Shown here: piece by piece, positions 46,689 to 55,055 of the stretch
Layout: each line of letters opens with the position of its first letter
Position numbering within the stretch: position 1 is the first letter of the stretch
NCBI GenBank assembly: GCA_947624015.1
Contig: CANQIA010000002.1
Span: 1 to 64,000 of the forward strand
DNA from: an uncultured Clostridia bacterium
GTDB taxonomy: Bacteria; Bacillota; Clostridia; Lachnospirales; CAG-274
Length of the DNA: 64,000 bases
Reading direction: 5' to 3'
Position numbers and translations under genes: made by a program
Notes under the pieces: model-generated
Told to the model about the DNA's origin: nothing
Database searches by the model: none
What the model saw: only the letters and a program-made list of their open reading frames with translations

Positions 46689-46729
46689 CATTGTTACTCT
46701 TATCGCTTTAAATATATCATATTATATTT

Positions 46730-46885
46730 TTACTTATCGCCGAACATATTGCCGTAGCTGTCGGTCATAGGCTGACCGTCTTTGCCGCCGTCAAAAAGCT
46801 TATTTGTCACGGTACCGCTTGCGGCAACGATATTTTCTGTTCTGAAATATGCGACTGTCATTTTAGGCTTATCATAACTCTTCAT
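46730..46885 (-). CDS. Small peptide of the Y-x-x-P ... SG type (B)
   Basis: 51 aa from the ATG at 46885. The N-terminal MKSYDKPKMTVAYFRTENIV then AASG matches the peptide at 42448-42576. The C-terminus is Gly/Asp-rich (FDGGKDGQPMTD). Its ribosome site AAGGAGG overlaps the pectate lyase stop codon (TAAGGAGG), a strong sign of coupled translation. No signal peptide. A conserved front and variable tail behind exported proteins could mean a precursor, a chaperone-like tag or a regulatory peptide; none is proven. Confidence 0.8.
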   Translation of the reverse strand: MKSYDKPKMTVAYFRTENIVAASGTVTNKLFDGGKDGQPMTDSYGNMFGDK

Positions 46886-46898
46886 AAATACCGCCTCC

Positions 46899-49514
46899 TT
46901 ACTGTATCGTGCCAAGGCTGAATGCCTTTTTATCGGAAAGTACTGTTTTGCCGTCTGTCCTAACAACATAAGGCGTTACTTCTATTGTGGCGTCGGCAGG
47001 GATATCCGTGATCTTAAAGGCATACTCGAACTGCTTGTTAATATCGCCGGGCTTTACGGCAGAGCCGTCAATGGAAGCATATACCTTATTATTGTCTTCT
47101 CCTGCCTTTGCAACAGCCCTCTTTACTTCTTTATCGCCTGATCTGAATATAAAGCCTGCCTCTGCATAATTAAGACTGCTTACGCCTGCCGTAAAGATAA
47201 TGCTGTTTCCGTCCATTTCAGCCTTTACATCGGACTTGTCTTCATTGTCGGAAGGCTGCGCCTCCGAAACGTCTTGGCTCGTAGGCTCTGCTGTGGATTC
47301 TTCGGATACGATACCTGCCGTAAATCCCAGATAAGCTATCCTTACCTTTGAACCTGCCGTATAAATATAGTAGGCAGTACCCTTCTTAACATTAAAGCGC
47401 AATACATCAAATCTGTGAGTGGAGCCGCTGTTCAAAACGGTCTTAAGGTTAGTGACGCCGTCTGTAACATAGCTTGTTTTGGGAGTTGAACCCGATGCCG
47501 TACGTATTGCCGTTGTCATTACTCCGTCGTCAGGCGCAATTACGGCTACGAAGCATCCCACATCGGGTATACTTGATCCCCCTGTAAATTTGGAACCGTC
47601 TGAATATCCCGGATTATTGCTGCTTGTGGAATAGCCGTTTATTTCATAAAAGTATCCGTCCTCGGAAATATATGTATTCTTTCCCTCGTTATATGAAAAA
47701 TCTTCGCCTGACCACAAACCGTTTACGGGAGTTTTTGAAATATTCTTTATATCCCATACATATTCGTCACTGAGCTTTCCGCCTTCCTTTGGAGCTTCCG
47801 TAGTACCCTCCGAAGGCTTTTCGGGTTCTGCGGGAGCAGTACCCTCAACGCTTAAGCCCCCTGCCTTTACAAGCTGTGAAGTATAATTCTGTATTGCAGA
47901 GCTAAGACCTTCTATTATATTGCCTCTATGGTTATCTTCAGGTGTGAATTCCCACTTAAGGTCGCCGCCGTTCAATCTGCCTGCGTCGGCTTTGACTTTT
48001 GTCTTGGCTGCTTCGGCAGTGTCCGGCGCATAGGTGTACATATCGGCAGCCGTATCAAAGTTATTGTATGCCCAGCCGCCCTTTAATGCCTTAACCGTTT
48101 CGGGAACCTTGGTCTTTGGATCGTCTACGCTGTAAGCGTCTATCTGACCTTCCACCTCAAAATTATCCTGATTAAAGAATGTCTCGCGACCTGTCATATA
48201 ATTGCCGCATTCCTTTATCATTCCGCCGTCCTGATTTGAAAGGTTCTTGCTGCCCTCATAACTGCCGGCGCCTCTGTAAGCATCGCTGCCCTGTGAACCG
48301 ATCATCATAGGTGTAGGACAATTTTCGAAATAATTATTTTCCACAAATACAGAAGCATCTACACAGGCTGCGGCGCCTACGCCTGTACCCTCATAATAGT
48401 TGTTGTAAACATGAGTATTGCCCACTACGCATCTGGGATGACGTGAGTCCGAATGGTCGAACCAATTGTGGTGGTAGGTAACATTTACCTTGGCTGTAGG
48501 ATCCTGCCTGTTATCAAGCTCCCACTGACCGCCGGAAAACGTAGTCTTGCCGGTATCATAAAAATGATTATATGATACTGTTATGTAGTCGCTCTGATGC
48601 TTCATATCCACGGTACCGTCGCCCTTTTTCTGATCAGCTTCGGCACCCGGCGCTCCGTAATAGAAGTCCATATTGTGAATAAAGATATTGTAATTTTGCG
48701 TGTCCAGGGAGATGGCATCTCCGTCTGTTCCGTTGCAATGCCACATTATTGCGGCATTTCTTATTTCTATATTATTTGTTCTCTTAAGCGAAAGTCCCCA
48801 GCCATAAAGCGTGGCGTCATGACCTACGCCCTCTATGGTCACATTATTGATATCCTGTACCCTAAGCGTAGAATCAAGGTTTATTTTGGCAGGTCTTCTT
48901 ACCTTGCCCAGCACCCTTACATCAAGAGGAACGCCCAAATTCTTTGCCTTTGACATAATTTCGTTTATTCCCGTACCAATATTCTCATGTCCCGGTATAG
49001 TAAGTGAATCTCTGTTGGCGTCTGTAAGATACACTACCACTGCATCGCTTTTTAGTGTTCCGTCCTTATTATATGCGCCTGTTGTATATTGGTTGGGAGA
49101 AGCTGCCGAAAAGGCAAAACCCTCTCTTAAAAAATTATCTACCGTAAGGCTGCCTGTTTCTGTTGCCGCTGCCGTTACCTCGGCGCCTGATACAACGGGA
49201 ACTATCTTCATCATATAGCTTCCTGCCGAAAGACCTAGGGCATCGGCTCTGAAGTGATCCTTGTATTCTCTTACAAGCATATCGTCAAGCTTGGTATACT
49301 CGCCGCTTATAGACTTTACATATACGTTGTATCCTTCTGCTCCCGTATATGCAGACCACTTTGCGTATGCGCTTTCATGCCAGCCCTTGCTTTCCGTAAC
49401 ATTGACTGTTGTCTGCGCAGAGATAGTTAAGGGGCGTAATGCCATTACCTGTATGCTTGTAAGCATAATAACAGTCGAAAGCGCAAGCCCTATGGCTTTT
49501 CTGAATTTTGTCAT
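46899..49514 (-). CDS. Secreted pectate lyase (PL1-like) with C-terminal accessory domains
   Basis: 871 aa. A signal peptide (about 1-34) is followed by a fibronectin-like domain (about 40-125), then a parallel beta-helix. The beta-helix has IEIRNAAIMWHCNGTDGD, VDMKHQSDYITVSYNHFYD and the catalytic-type YHHNWFDHSDSRHPR (Arg in HPR). This is the PL1 pectate lyase pattern, cutting polygalacturonate by beta-elimination with calcium. A Pro/Glu/Thr linker follows near residue 555, then a putative carbohydrate-binding domain (about 590-730) containing KKGTAYYIYTAG, a second linker and an Ig-like domain. No cell-wall anchor was recognised. It is followed directly by a small peptide gene. Confidence 0.93.
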   Translation of the reverse strand: MTKFRKAIGLALSTVIMLTSIQVMALRPLTISAQTTVNVTESKGWHESAYAKWSAYTGAEGYNVYVKSISGEYTKLDDMLVREYKDHFRADALGLSAGSYMMKIVPVVSGAEVTAAATETGSLTVDNFLREGFAFSAASPNQYTTGAYNKDGTLKSDAVVVYLTDANRDSLTIPGHENIGTGINEIMSKAKNLGVPLDVRVLGKVRRPAKINLDSTLRVQDINNVTIEGVGHDATLYGWGLSLKRTNNIEIRNAAIMWHCNGTDGDAISLDTQNYNIFIHNMDFYYGAPGAEADQKKGDGTVDMKHQSDYITVSYNHFYDTGKTTFSGGQWELDNRQDPTAKVNVTYHHNWFDHSDSRHPRCVVGNTHVYNNYYEGTGVGAAACVDASVFVENNYFENCPTPMMIGSQGSDAYRGAGSYEGSKNLSNQDGGMIKECGNYMTGRETFFNQDNFEVEGQIDAYSVDDPKTKVPETVKALKGGWAYNNFDTAADMYTYAPDTAEAAKTKVKADAGRLNGGDLKWEFTPEDNHRGNIIEGLSSAIQNYTSQLVKAGGLSVEGTAPAEPEKPSEGTTEAPKEGGKLSDEYVWDIKNISKTPVNGLWSGEDFSYNEGKNTYISEDGYFYEINGYSTSSNNPGYSDGSKFTGGSSIPDVGCFVAVIAPDDGVMTTAIRTASGSTPKTSYVTDGVTNLKTVLNSGSTHRFDVLRFNVKKGTAYYIYTAGSKVRIAYLGFTAGIVSEESTAEPTSQDVSEAQPSDNEDKSDVKAEMDGNSIIFTAGVSSLNYAEAGFIFRSGDKEVKRAVAKAGEDNNKVYASIDGSAVKPGDINKQFEYAFKITDIPADATIEVTPYVVRTDGKTVLSDKKAFSLGTIQ

Positions 49515-49557
49515 TTTAATACCTCCTTTTTTTATTTAATTTAATAATAACATAATA

Positions 49558-49586
49558 ATTTTATAAACACAAGCAAATATTGTCTA
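49558..49586 (-). promoter_or_regulatory. Promoter of the pectate lyase operon
   Basis: Minus strand TAGACA (49581-49586), 17-bp spacer, TAAAAT (49558-49563), directly after the spoVT terminator. Confidence 0.7.
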
Positions 49587-49590
49587 TAAT

Positions 49591-49626
49591 AAAAAATGAC
49601 CTCCGTAAATATATAAACGGGGGTCA
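49591..49626 (-). terminator. Terminator of spoVT
   Basis: Minus-strand stem TGACCCCCGT / ACGGAGGTCA (one mismatch) with a 10-nt loop and six T, about 25 bp after the spoVT stop. Confidence 0.85.
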
Positions 49627-49649
49627 TACAATACAATTTGTCATTATGT

Positions 49650-50192
49650 CTACTGTTCCATTTGTTTTCCCAAAAATCCTGCTGCCGTACGGGCAAGCTT
49701 CCCTTCTACCTCGCCCATTATCTTATCATCGCTTAACATTACTATGGCGCCAAGCACATCGCCCTCGCTTATAATAGGCGTTATCAGCTCATGATTATAG
49801 CTTTCATTGTCATCCTCCAGTATCGGCACAAAGTTTCCGTCATTCCTGTTGGCAATATGGGTGCTTCTGTTGTTTATGACCTCTTCAAGCTCTGAACTTA
49901 TATGCTTTTCCATAAACTCTTTCTTTGCGCCGCCGGATACTGCTATTATCTGATCCTTATCCACTATACAGGTAATGTGTCCCGCATTTTTTGCAAGACT
50001 CTCCGCATATTCTCTGGCAAAAGCGCCAAGCTCGCCTATTGGCGAATATTTCTTTAATATTATTTCCCCGTCTCTGTCCGTAAATATTTCCAAAGGGTCG
50101 CCTTCCCTTATTCTCAGCGTCCTTCTTATTTCTTTAGGTATAACCACTCTTCCGAGATCATCTATTCTTCTTACTATACCTGTTGCCTTCAC
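49650..50192 (-). CDS. spoVT: Stage V sporulation protein T
   Basis: 180 aa. An N-terminal AbrB swapped-hairpin DNA-binding domain (GIVRRIDDLGRVVIPKEIRRTLRI) is followed by a GAF-like domain, giving the SpoVT architecture and length. It modulates forespore-specific (sigma-G) genes. Its presence supports a spore-forming host. No convincing sigma-G promoter was identified by eye. Confidence 0.95.
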   Translation of the reverse strand: MKATGIVRRIDDLGRVVIPKEIRRTLRIREGDPLEIFTDRDGEIILKKYSPIGELGAFAREYAESLAKNAGHITCIVDKDQIIAVSGGAKKEFMEKHISSELEEVINNRSTHIANRNDGNFVPILEDDNESYNHELITPIISEGDVLGAIVMLSDDKIMGEVEGKLARTAAGFLGKQMEQ

Positions 50193-50359
50193 AACAACTC
50201 CTCCTCCTTGAATTTTTATTTATCGATGACACTAGTATTTGTTTTAAACGGAATTTTATACTATACGGCAAAAGCTCAAATTTTGGAAGTTTTTAAGGCA
50301 AACGCAACACATAATTTAACTTAATTATCGCTGTTTTGCATACAGGATGGATGCTTATA

Positions 50360-50388
50360 TTGAAAAATAAGCGTTATTTTGATATAAT
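50360..50388 (+). promoter_or_regulatory. Promoter of tag
   Basis: TTGAAA (50360-50365), 17-bp spacer, TATAAT (50383-50388), 36 bp before the start codon. Confidence 0.85.
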
Positions 50389-50424
50389 AAGCCCATAATA
50401 AATTATTTTTTTATGAGGTATATT

Positions 50425-50997
50425 ATGGAGAAAAAGAGATGTGATTTTAATTTAGGCGCAAAAAAATATAAGGTTTTCGAAAAGTTTCTAATCTATCATG
50501 ACACACGATGGTGCAAGCCTGAACACAGGGATCAGGAGCTGTATGCTATGTTGGTTTTGGAGGGTATGCAGGCAGGCGTAAGCTGGGATCTGATACTCAA
50601 CAAAGAGGATAATTTCAGAAAAGCTTTTGATAATTTTGACCCAAGGATCGTAGCCGAATATGACGAAGCAAAGTTTGAAGAGCTTATGCAGGATAGGGGC
50701 ATAATACGAAATCGAAGCAAGATAAGGGCTGCTGTTACAAATGCCCGAGCATTTCTTAAAGTGCAGAAGGAATTTGGCAGCTTTGATAAGTATATTTGGG
50801 GCTTTACAGAGGGCAATATCATCGATCATCACTTGTTAAAAGCAGAAGATATGCCTGCAAAAGATGAGCTTTCGGAACGTATCAGCAAGGATTTGAAAAA
50901 AAGGGGCTTTAAATTTGTAGGTCCTAAGATCATCTATTCATATATTCAGGGGATCGGCATAGTTAACGACCATTTGGAGTACTGTGACTACAGATGA
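50425..50997 (+). CDS. tag: DNA-3-methyladenine glycosylase I
   Basis: About 190 aa. The HhH-type TagI fold is indicated by YHDTRWCKPEHRDQELYAML, LEGMQAGVSWDLIL and NRSKIRAAVTNARAFL. The C-terminal zinc pair His/Cys is seen in NDHLEYC. It removes 3-methyladenine from alkylated DNA. The ATG at 50425 with GAGG upstream is preferred over 50413. It is monocistronic and convergent with the permease gene. Confidence 0.93.
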   Translation: MEKKRCDFNLGAKKYKVFEKFLIYHDTRWCKPEHRDQELYAMLVLEGMQAGVSWDLILNKEDNFRKAFDNFDPRIVAEYDEAKFEELMQDRGIIRNRSKIRAAVTNARAFLKVQKEFGSFDKYIWGFTEGNIIDHHLLKAEDMPAKDELSERISKDLKKRGFKFVGPKIIYSYIQGIGIVNDHLEYCDYR

Positions 50998-51053
50998 TCA
51001 AAAGCCATGTTTTAATGGCAGATAAGTTACCGACACATCTATGGATGAATTTA

Positions 51054-51971
51054 TTAAATTACGAAATAATTTACAATAATGCCGCTAATTAAAGCAAATA
51101 CCATTACAAACAAAATATAGAGCATAAAGTTTTTTATACCCAGCACTATTTTAAGGGCGCCGAGATTAGTTATTTTAGTGGAAGGTCCCGTTATCATAAA
51201 TGCCGTAGCGGAACCCATGGTCATACCGTCTGCAAGCCATTGCTGAAGCAGGGGTATAGTGCCTCCGCCGCAGGCATAGAGAGGAACGCCTATTGTTGCA
51301 GCCATAAGCAAGCCGAAGCCTTCGTTACTGCCGAAAAGCCTTGCAAAAGCTTCTTGGGGAACATATCTCTGGAACAGTGCGGAAAGCAGTATACCTATGA
51401 GGAAATAAGGTCCCGTAGCCCTTATGTTCCTGCCTATGTTCTTTATAAGCCTTATGAGCATATTGGGATGCGTATCTCTGCTTGCGCCCTCGGAAAAGCC
51501 CGTAAAGTCAAAGAAATGCTTATCCCTGTAAAATATCCTTATTACAAGCCCTGCCGTTATGCCGCATATAAAGCAGGATATAAAGCGTATGCAAAGAGCG
51601 TATCTGCCGAGAGCTGCGCTGTATATAAGAAGCTGAGGATTTAAAAGAATACTGCTCATCATAAAAGCAGCGAGATAATCGTCTCTCATACCCTTTTCGG
51701 AAAAGGCAGCCGCAAGAGGTATAGTGCCGTACATACAAAGAGGCGACGCTATACCTATAAGGCTTGCGGGTATTATGCCCATTATTCCTAAATGCTTGTC
51801 CTGTATTACAGACATAAGAGAATGTATTTTTTGCTTGCCGAAAACGGATATTGCTGAACCTATCACAATACCTACAGCCCAGTAAAAGAATATTTGCCTA
51901 AGCTGTATCTCAAAGTAATACCATATATAAATAAATTCACGTCTAACTATTTCTGACAAAACAAAACACAT
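51054..51971 (-). CDS. Predicted permease (DUF318 / ArsP-like)
   Basis: 305 aa with about eight TM helices. The duplicated family motifs are SPLCMYGTIPLAAAFSE and CGGGTIPLLQQWLADG, with GSATAFMITGPSTKITNLGA near the end. Some relatives export organoarsenicals or other small compounds, but the substrate here is unknown. It follows the CAO-N/DUF362 gene by 21 bp on the same strand and probably shares its promoter, suggesting a functional link. Confidence 0.85.
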   Translation of the reverse strand: MCFVLSEIVRREFIYIWYYFEIQLRQIFFYWAVGIVIGSAISVFGKQKIHSLMSVIQDKHLGIMGIIPASLIGIASPLCMYGTIPLAAAFSEKGMRDDYLAAFMMSSILLNPQLLIYSAALGRYALCIRFISCFICGITAGLVIRIFYRDKHFFDFTGFSEGASRDTHPNMLIRLIKNIGRNIRATGPYFLIGILLSALFQRYVPQEAFARLFGSNEGFGLLMAATIGVPLYACGGGTIPLLQQWLADGMTMGSATAFMITGPSTKITNLGALKIVLGIKNFMLYILFVMVFALISGIIVNYFVI

Positions 51972-51992
51972 TCTTTCCTGCTGTTTAATTAT

Positions 51993-53459
51993 TTAATCTA
52001 TACTTACCAACTGATACTCTCTTGAGCCTAAGCCTATTTCCTCTGCGTGTTCAAGAGTGTGAAGTCCGTTTCTGCTTTCTATACGATTTACCAAGGATGC
52101 GCCTTCCCCGTCCTTTTGCGCATAAATAAGGTCAAGACAAGCCTGATCCAATGCAACGGGATCGGTTGAGGCGAGAATGCCAATATCGTGCATATCAGGC
52201 TCGGCAGGGTTGCCGTCACAGTCACAGTCTACGGAAAGACGGTTCATTACATTGATGTATACCACCTTGCCGTCAAGATAGTCTACAACGCCGCTTGTAG
52301 CGTCGCCCATGGCTTCAAGGAATTTGTCCTGTTCTCCGCCCCAAGAGTTGGTGCTGGTGCCGCCGCTGTGTATCCATGCCTTGCCTTTGCTTGACGCAAC
52401 GCCTATTGACATATTTTTGATGGCTCCGCCGTAGCCTGCCATTGCATGACCCTTGAAGTGAGCAAGAGATATAAGGCAGTCATAATTTGCAAGATGAGAG
52501 CCTACATAGTCCTTATTTATGGTAGTACCTCTTGGGGCAGGTATCTCCATATCGCTTTCCTCGTCCATTATGTCTGCGCCTTTTTCCGTAATGGTATCAA
52601 GACCGTGATCCTTTATTACCTGCCAATGTGCTGCAGATGAAGAACGGCTGCCGCCGTAGGCTGTGTTGCACTCTACAATAGTGCCGTCTACCTTTTTAAC
52701 AAGGTCGCCTATAAGCTCGGGTCTTAAATAATTGCTTGCAGGAGGCTCGCCTGTGGACATTTTCACGGCTACATTTCCCTCTGCGTTAAAGCCAAGCTTA
52801 TCATATATTGCAACAAGGGCTTCGGGAGTGATATCCTTTGTCATATAGACAACGGGAGCGTTTTCATTTGTCTGCGCAGCAGGTGTATTTTCACTTGTCT
52901 GTGCAGCAGGTGTGTTTTCGGAAGTCGTATCGTTTTCGGATACAGCCGCCTTTTGGGATATTGTTATCGTTCTTTCTCCTTCGTTCCAGTCCACGTTAAA
53001 ACCAAATCCTTCCGCAATAAATCTTATAGGCAGCATTGTTCTGCCATTTATTATAGTCGGCGCAGTGTCAAGAGTGCTTTCGGTGTCATTGAGATATGCT
53101 GTCTGTGAATCTATGGTCAGCCTTATGACATCTTCGCCGTATGTGAGAATACTTTCCCTTGCTTCGTTGTTCCAGTCCACTCTTCCGCCCATACTTTCAA
53201 TTATTGCTCTTATAGGCACAAGAGTTCTGCCGGAAATTATAACGGGAGCCGTACCGCCCTCAGGATCTATCTCTCTTTCCTCGCCATTTACGCTCATAAC
53301 AGGGCTGTCGATCGTAAGCACAACAGTGTTTTCCTCATCTGCGGCATATGTAACGCCGTTGCCGTGTTCCTTGCCCACAAAAACAAGAAATGCAGCACAG
53401 ATCAGAGCCACTGCAAGTACAAATACCGCCGCCCTTTTTATAACGAAAGTTTTTGTCAT
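51993..53459 (-). CDS. Exported DUF362 protein with N-terminal CAO-N (stalk) domain
   Basis: 488 aa. The signal/anchor segment (VFVLAVALICAAFLVFV) is followed by a duplicated copper-amine-oxidase-N repeat (GRTLVPIRAIIESMGGRVDW and GRTMLPIRFIAEGFGFNVDW). A linker carries a tandem repeat (SENTPAAQT twice), then a DUF362 domain with AHFKGHAMAGYGGAIKNMSIG and ASTDPVALDQACLDLI. No ferredoxin motifs are present. DUF362 function is unclear (iron-sulfur or redox-associated in other proteins). The stalk domain probably holds it at the cell surface. Confidence 0.87.
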   Translation of the reverse strand: MTKTFVIKRAAVFVLAVALICAAFLVFVGKEHGNGVTYAADEENTVVLTIDSPVMSVNGEEREIDPEGGTAPVIISGRTLVPIRAIIESMGGRVDWNNEARESILTYGEDVIRLTIDSQTAYLNDTESTLDTAPTIINGRTMLPIRFIAEGFGFNVDWNEGERTITISQKAAVSENDTTSENTPAAQTSENTPAAQTNENAPVVYMTKDITPEALVAIYDKLGFNAEGNVAVKMSTGEPPASNYLRPELIGDLVKKVDGTIVECNTAYGGSRSSSAAHWQVIKDHGLDTITEKGADIMDEESDMEIPAPRGTTINKDYVGSHLANYDCLISLAHFKGHAMAGYGGAIKNMSIGVASSKGKAWIHSGGTSTNSWGGEQDKFLEAMGDATSGVVDYLDGKVVYINVMNRLSVDCDCDGNPAEPDMHDIGILASTDPVALDQACLDLIYAQKDGEGASLVNRIESRNGLHTLEHAEEIGLGSREYQLVSID

Positions 53460-53504
53460 ATTAAAGCCTCCTTTTATAATATAAAAATGTATTGTAGTAA
53501 TTTA

Positions 53505-53535
53505 ATACTAGAACTTAAATATGACTTTAAGTCAA
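53505..53535 (-). promoter_or_regulatory. MerR-type promoter before the DUF362 gene
   Basis: Minus strand TTGACT (53530-53535), an over-long 19-bp spacer, then TAGTAT (53505-53510). The spacer holds a dyad ACTTAAA-N6-TTTAAGT (53513-53532). A 19-bp spacer carrying a dyad is the hallmark of promoters activated by MerR-family proteins. No merR gene is in this window. Confidence 0.6.
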
Positions 53536-53583
53536 TAGGATTTCATATAAAAATTTATTAAATTTTTATTAAAATGCTCTCCA

Positions 53584-55038
53584 TTATTTTGAAATTTTAT
53601 TTTTTTCAAGCCATTTCTTTATTTCATTTCTGTCATAAGAGGAGTATGTTACACAAAGACCTTCTTTAATTTCACTATTAGGAGCGAGCTTTGCCACAGC
53701 GCTTATTGTCTGACCAAAGCGTCCGCCTCCCATACTGCAAAATGGTATTATTGTTTTGCCGCTCAGATCATAACGCTTTAAAAATGTGCGTATAGGCGCA
53801 GGAATAGATGCCCACCAGTTACAGTAGCCAAGCAGAATAGTATCATATTGGCTAATATCTATTCCCTTATCTTCGGGGTAAGCTTTCAGCTCAGGCTCTG
53901 CCTTTTCTCTGTATTCATCCAAGGCTTCCGCATACAGGCTCAGAGAATTGCTTGTTGCTGAATAAGGCTTTGCACGTTCGATACGGAAAATATCAACTCC
54001 GCTCATTTCCTGTATTATTTTTGCAAGACCGTCCGTATTGCCTGTCTGAGAAAAATAAACTATCAAGGTTTTTCCTGTTTTTTGTTCGGGGACCGATGTA
54101 TAGATGCTTTTCACTTCATCAGCTATGGGAGATGCATTCCTGACAATACGCATACCTATACTGTAAAGAGGCACATCGGCAGGAAAAGCAGAACGATATG
54201 CGGAACGTATATGCTTGGGAAAATCATTCCATCCGCCTCCTCGTGCTATTTTGTAATTGCCTGTTTGAGAGCCTGTGGGATCTTTTGCTGAGGTATTTGC
54301 ATATTCTCCGTACCAATCCCATACCCATTCGGCAGCATTGCCGTGCATATCATAAAGTCCAAAGGAATTTGGCTTATAGCTTTTAACGTCTACGGTGTGT
54401 TCAATATATCCGTTTATCCATTGTCCGCTTGCATCGTTATTATATCCATAAGCATTGTAGCAGTTTGCATTTTCGTCATATACATAATCGCCGAAATTAA
54501 AAGGCGTAGCGGTATTTGCCCTAGCAGCATATTCCCATTCCGCCTCGGTAGGCAGACGATATCCGTCTGCCGCTCTGTTCCAGACAACAGTATTGTCCGA
54601 AATTTCATAACAGGGCGTTAATCCCTTTGCTTTGCTGAGTTCATTACAATACTTTACCGCATCATACCATGTTATGTTTGTAACGGGTAATTTATCGCCC
54701 TTGTTTTCTGACGGATCAGTGCCAATAACAGTCTGATAGTCTTTTTGTGTAAGCTCCGTCTCTGCCATGTAAAAATCGGCAACAGTCACAGAATGCTGTA
54801 CCTCGTCATTATCCCTTTCAGGCTCATCTGTGGGACTTCCCATTTGAAATGTACCGCCGTGTATAAGCACAAGTCCGTCATTTATTTTATTGTCCGAAAT
54901 ATTTACGGCAGCATTATCCGATATTTTTGCTTCTTGGTCTGCAATATTATTTTTTTCATTGTCTTCCGGCGAGCAGCCTGTCATGGCTGTGCTGAAGGAT
55001 AATATGGCAGAGAGCAAAAACGATGAGATCTTGTTCAT
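53584..55038 (-). CDS. Lipoprotein: FGE/SUMF1-like domain fused to flavodoxin
   Basis: About 484 aa. The lipobox STAMTGCSP predicts lipid anchoring outside the membrane. Residues about 55-305 are a formylglycine-generating-enzyme-like fold (GGTFQMGSPTDEPERDNDE, GYRLPTEAEWEYAAR, FGLYDMHGNAAEWVWDWYG, IARGGGWND). The paired catalytic cysteines of true FGE are absent from the C-terminal block (SAYRSAFPADVPLYSIGMRI). Residues about 325-484 are a flavodoxin with the FMN loop YFSQTGNTDGLA and YCNWWASIPAPIRTFL. The start at 55038 has GGAGG upstream. Probably an exported flavoprotein; partner unknown. Confidence 0.87.
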   Translation of the reverse strand: MNKISSFLLSAILSFSTAMTGCSPEDNEKNNIADQEAKISDNAAVNISDNKINDGLVLIHGGTFQMGSPTDEPERDNDEVQHSVTVADFYMAETELTQKDYQTVIGTDPSENKGDKLPVTNITWYDAVKYCNELSKAKGLTPCYEISDNTVVWNRAADGYRLPTEAEWEYAARANTATPFNFGDYVYDENANCYNAYGYNNDASGQWINGYIEHTVDVKSYKPNSFGLYDMHGNAAEWVWDWYGEYANTSAKDPTGSQTGNYKIARGGGWNDFPKHIRSAYRSAFPADVPLYSIGMRIVRNASPIADEVKSIYTSVPEQKTGKTLIVYFSQTGNTDGLAKIIQEMSGVDIFRIERAKPYSATSNSLSLYAEALDEYREKAEPELKAYPEDKGIDISQYDTILLGYCNWWASIPAPIRTFLKRYDLSGKTIIPFCSMGGGRFGQTISAVAKLAPNSEIKEGLCVTYSSYDRNEIKKWLEKNKISK

Positions 55039-55055
55039 TCTACACACCTCCGGTT

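Noticed and set aside
50193-50340. Sigma-G promoter before spoVT
   Set aside because: Some TATAGTATA-like sequence is present but no convincing sigma-G -35/-10 pair with correct spacing.
53584-55038. True formylglycine-generating enzyme activating a sulfatase
   Set aside because: The paired catalytic cysteines are absent and no sulfatase gene is nearby.
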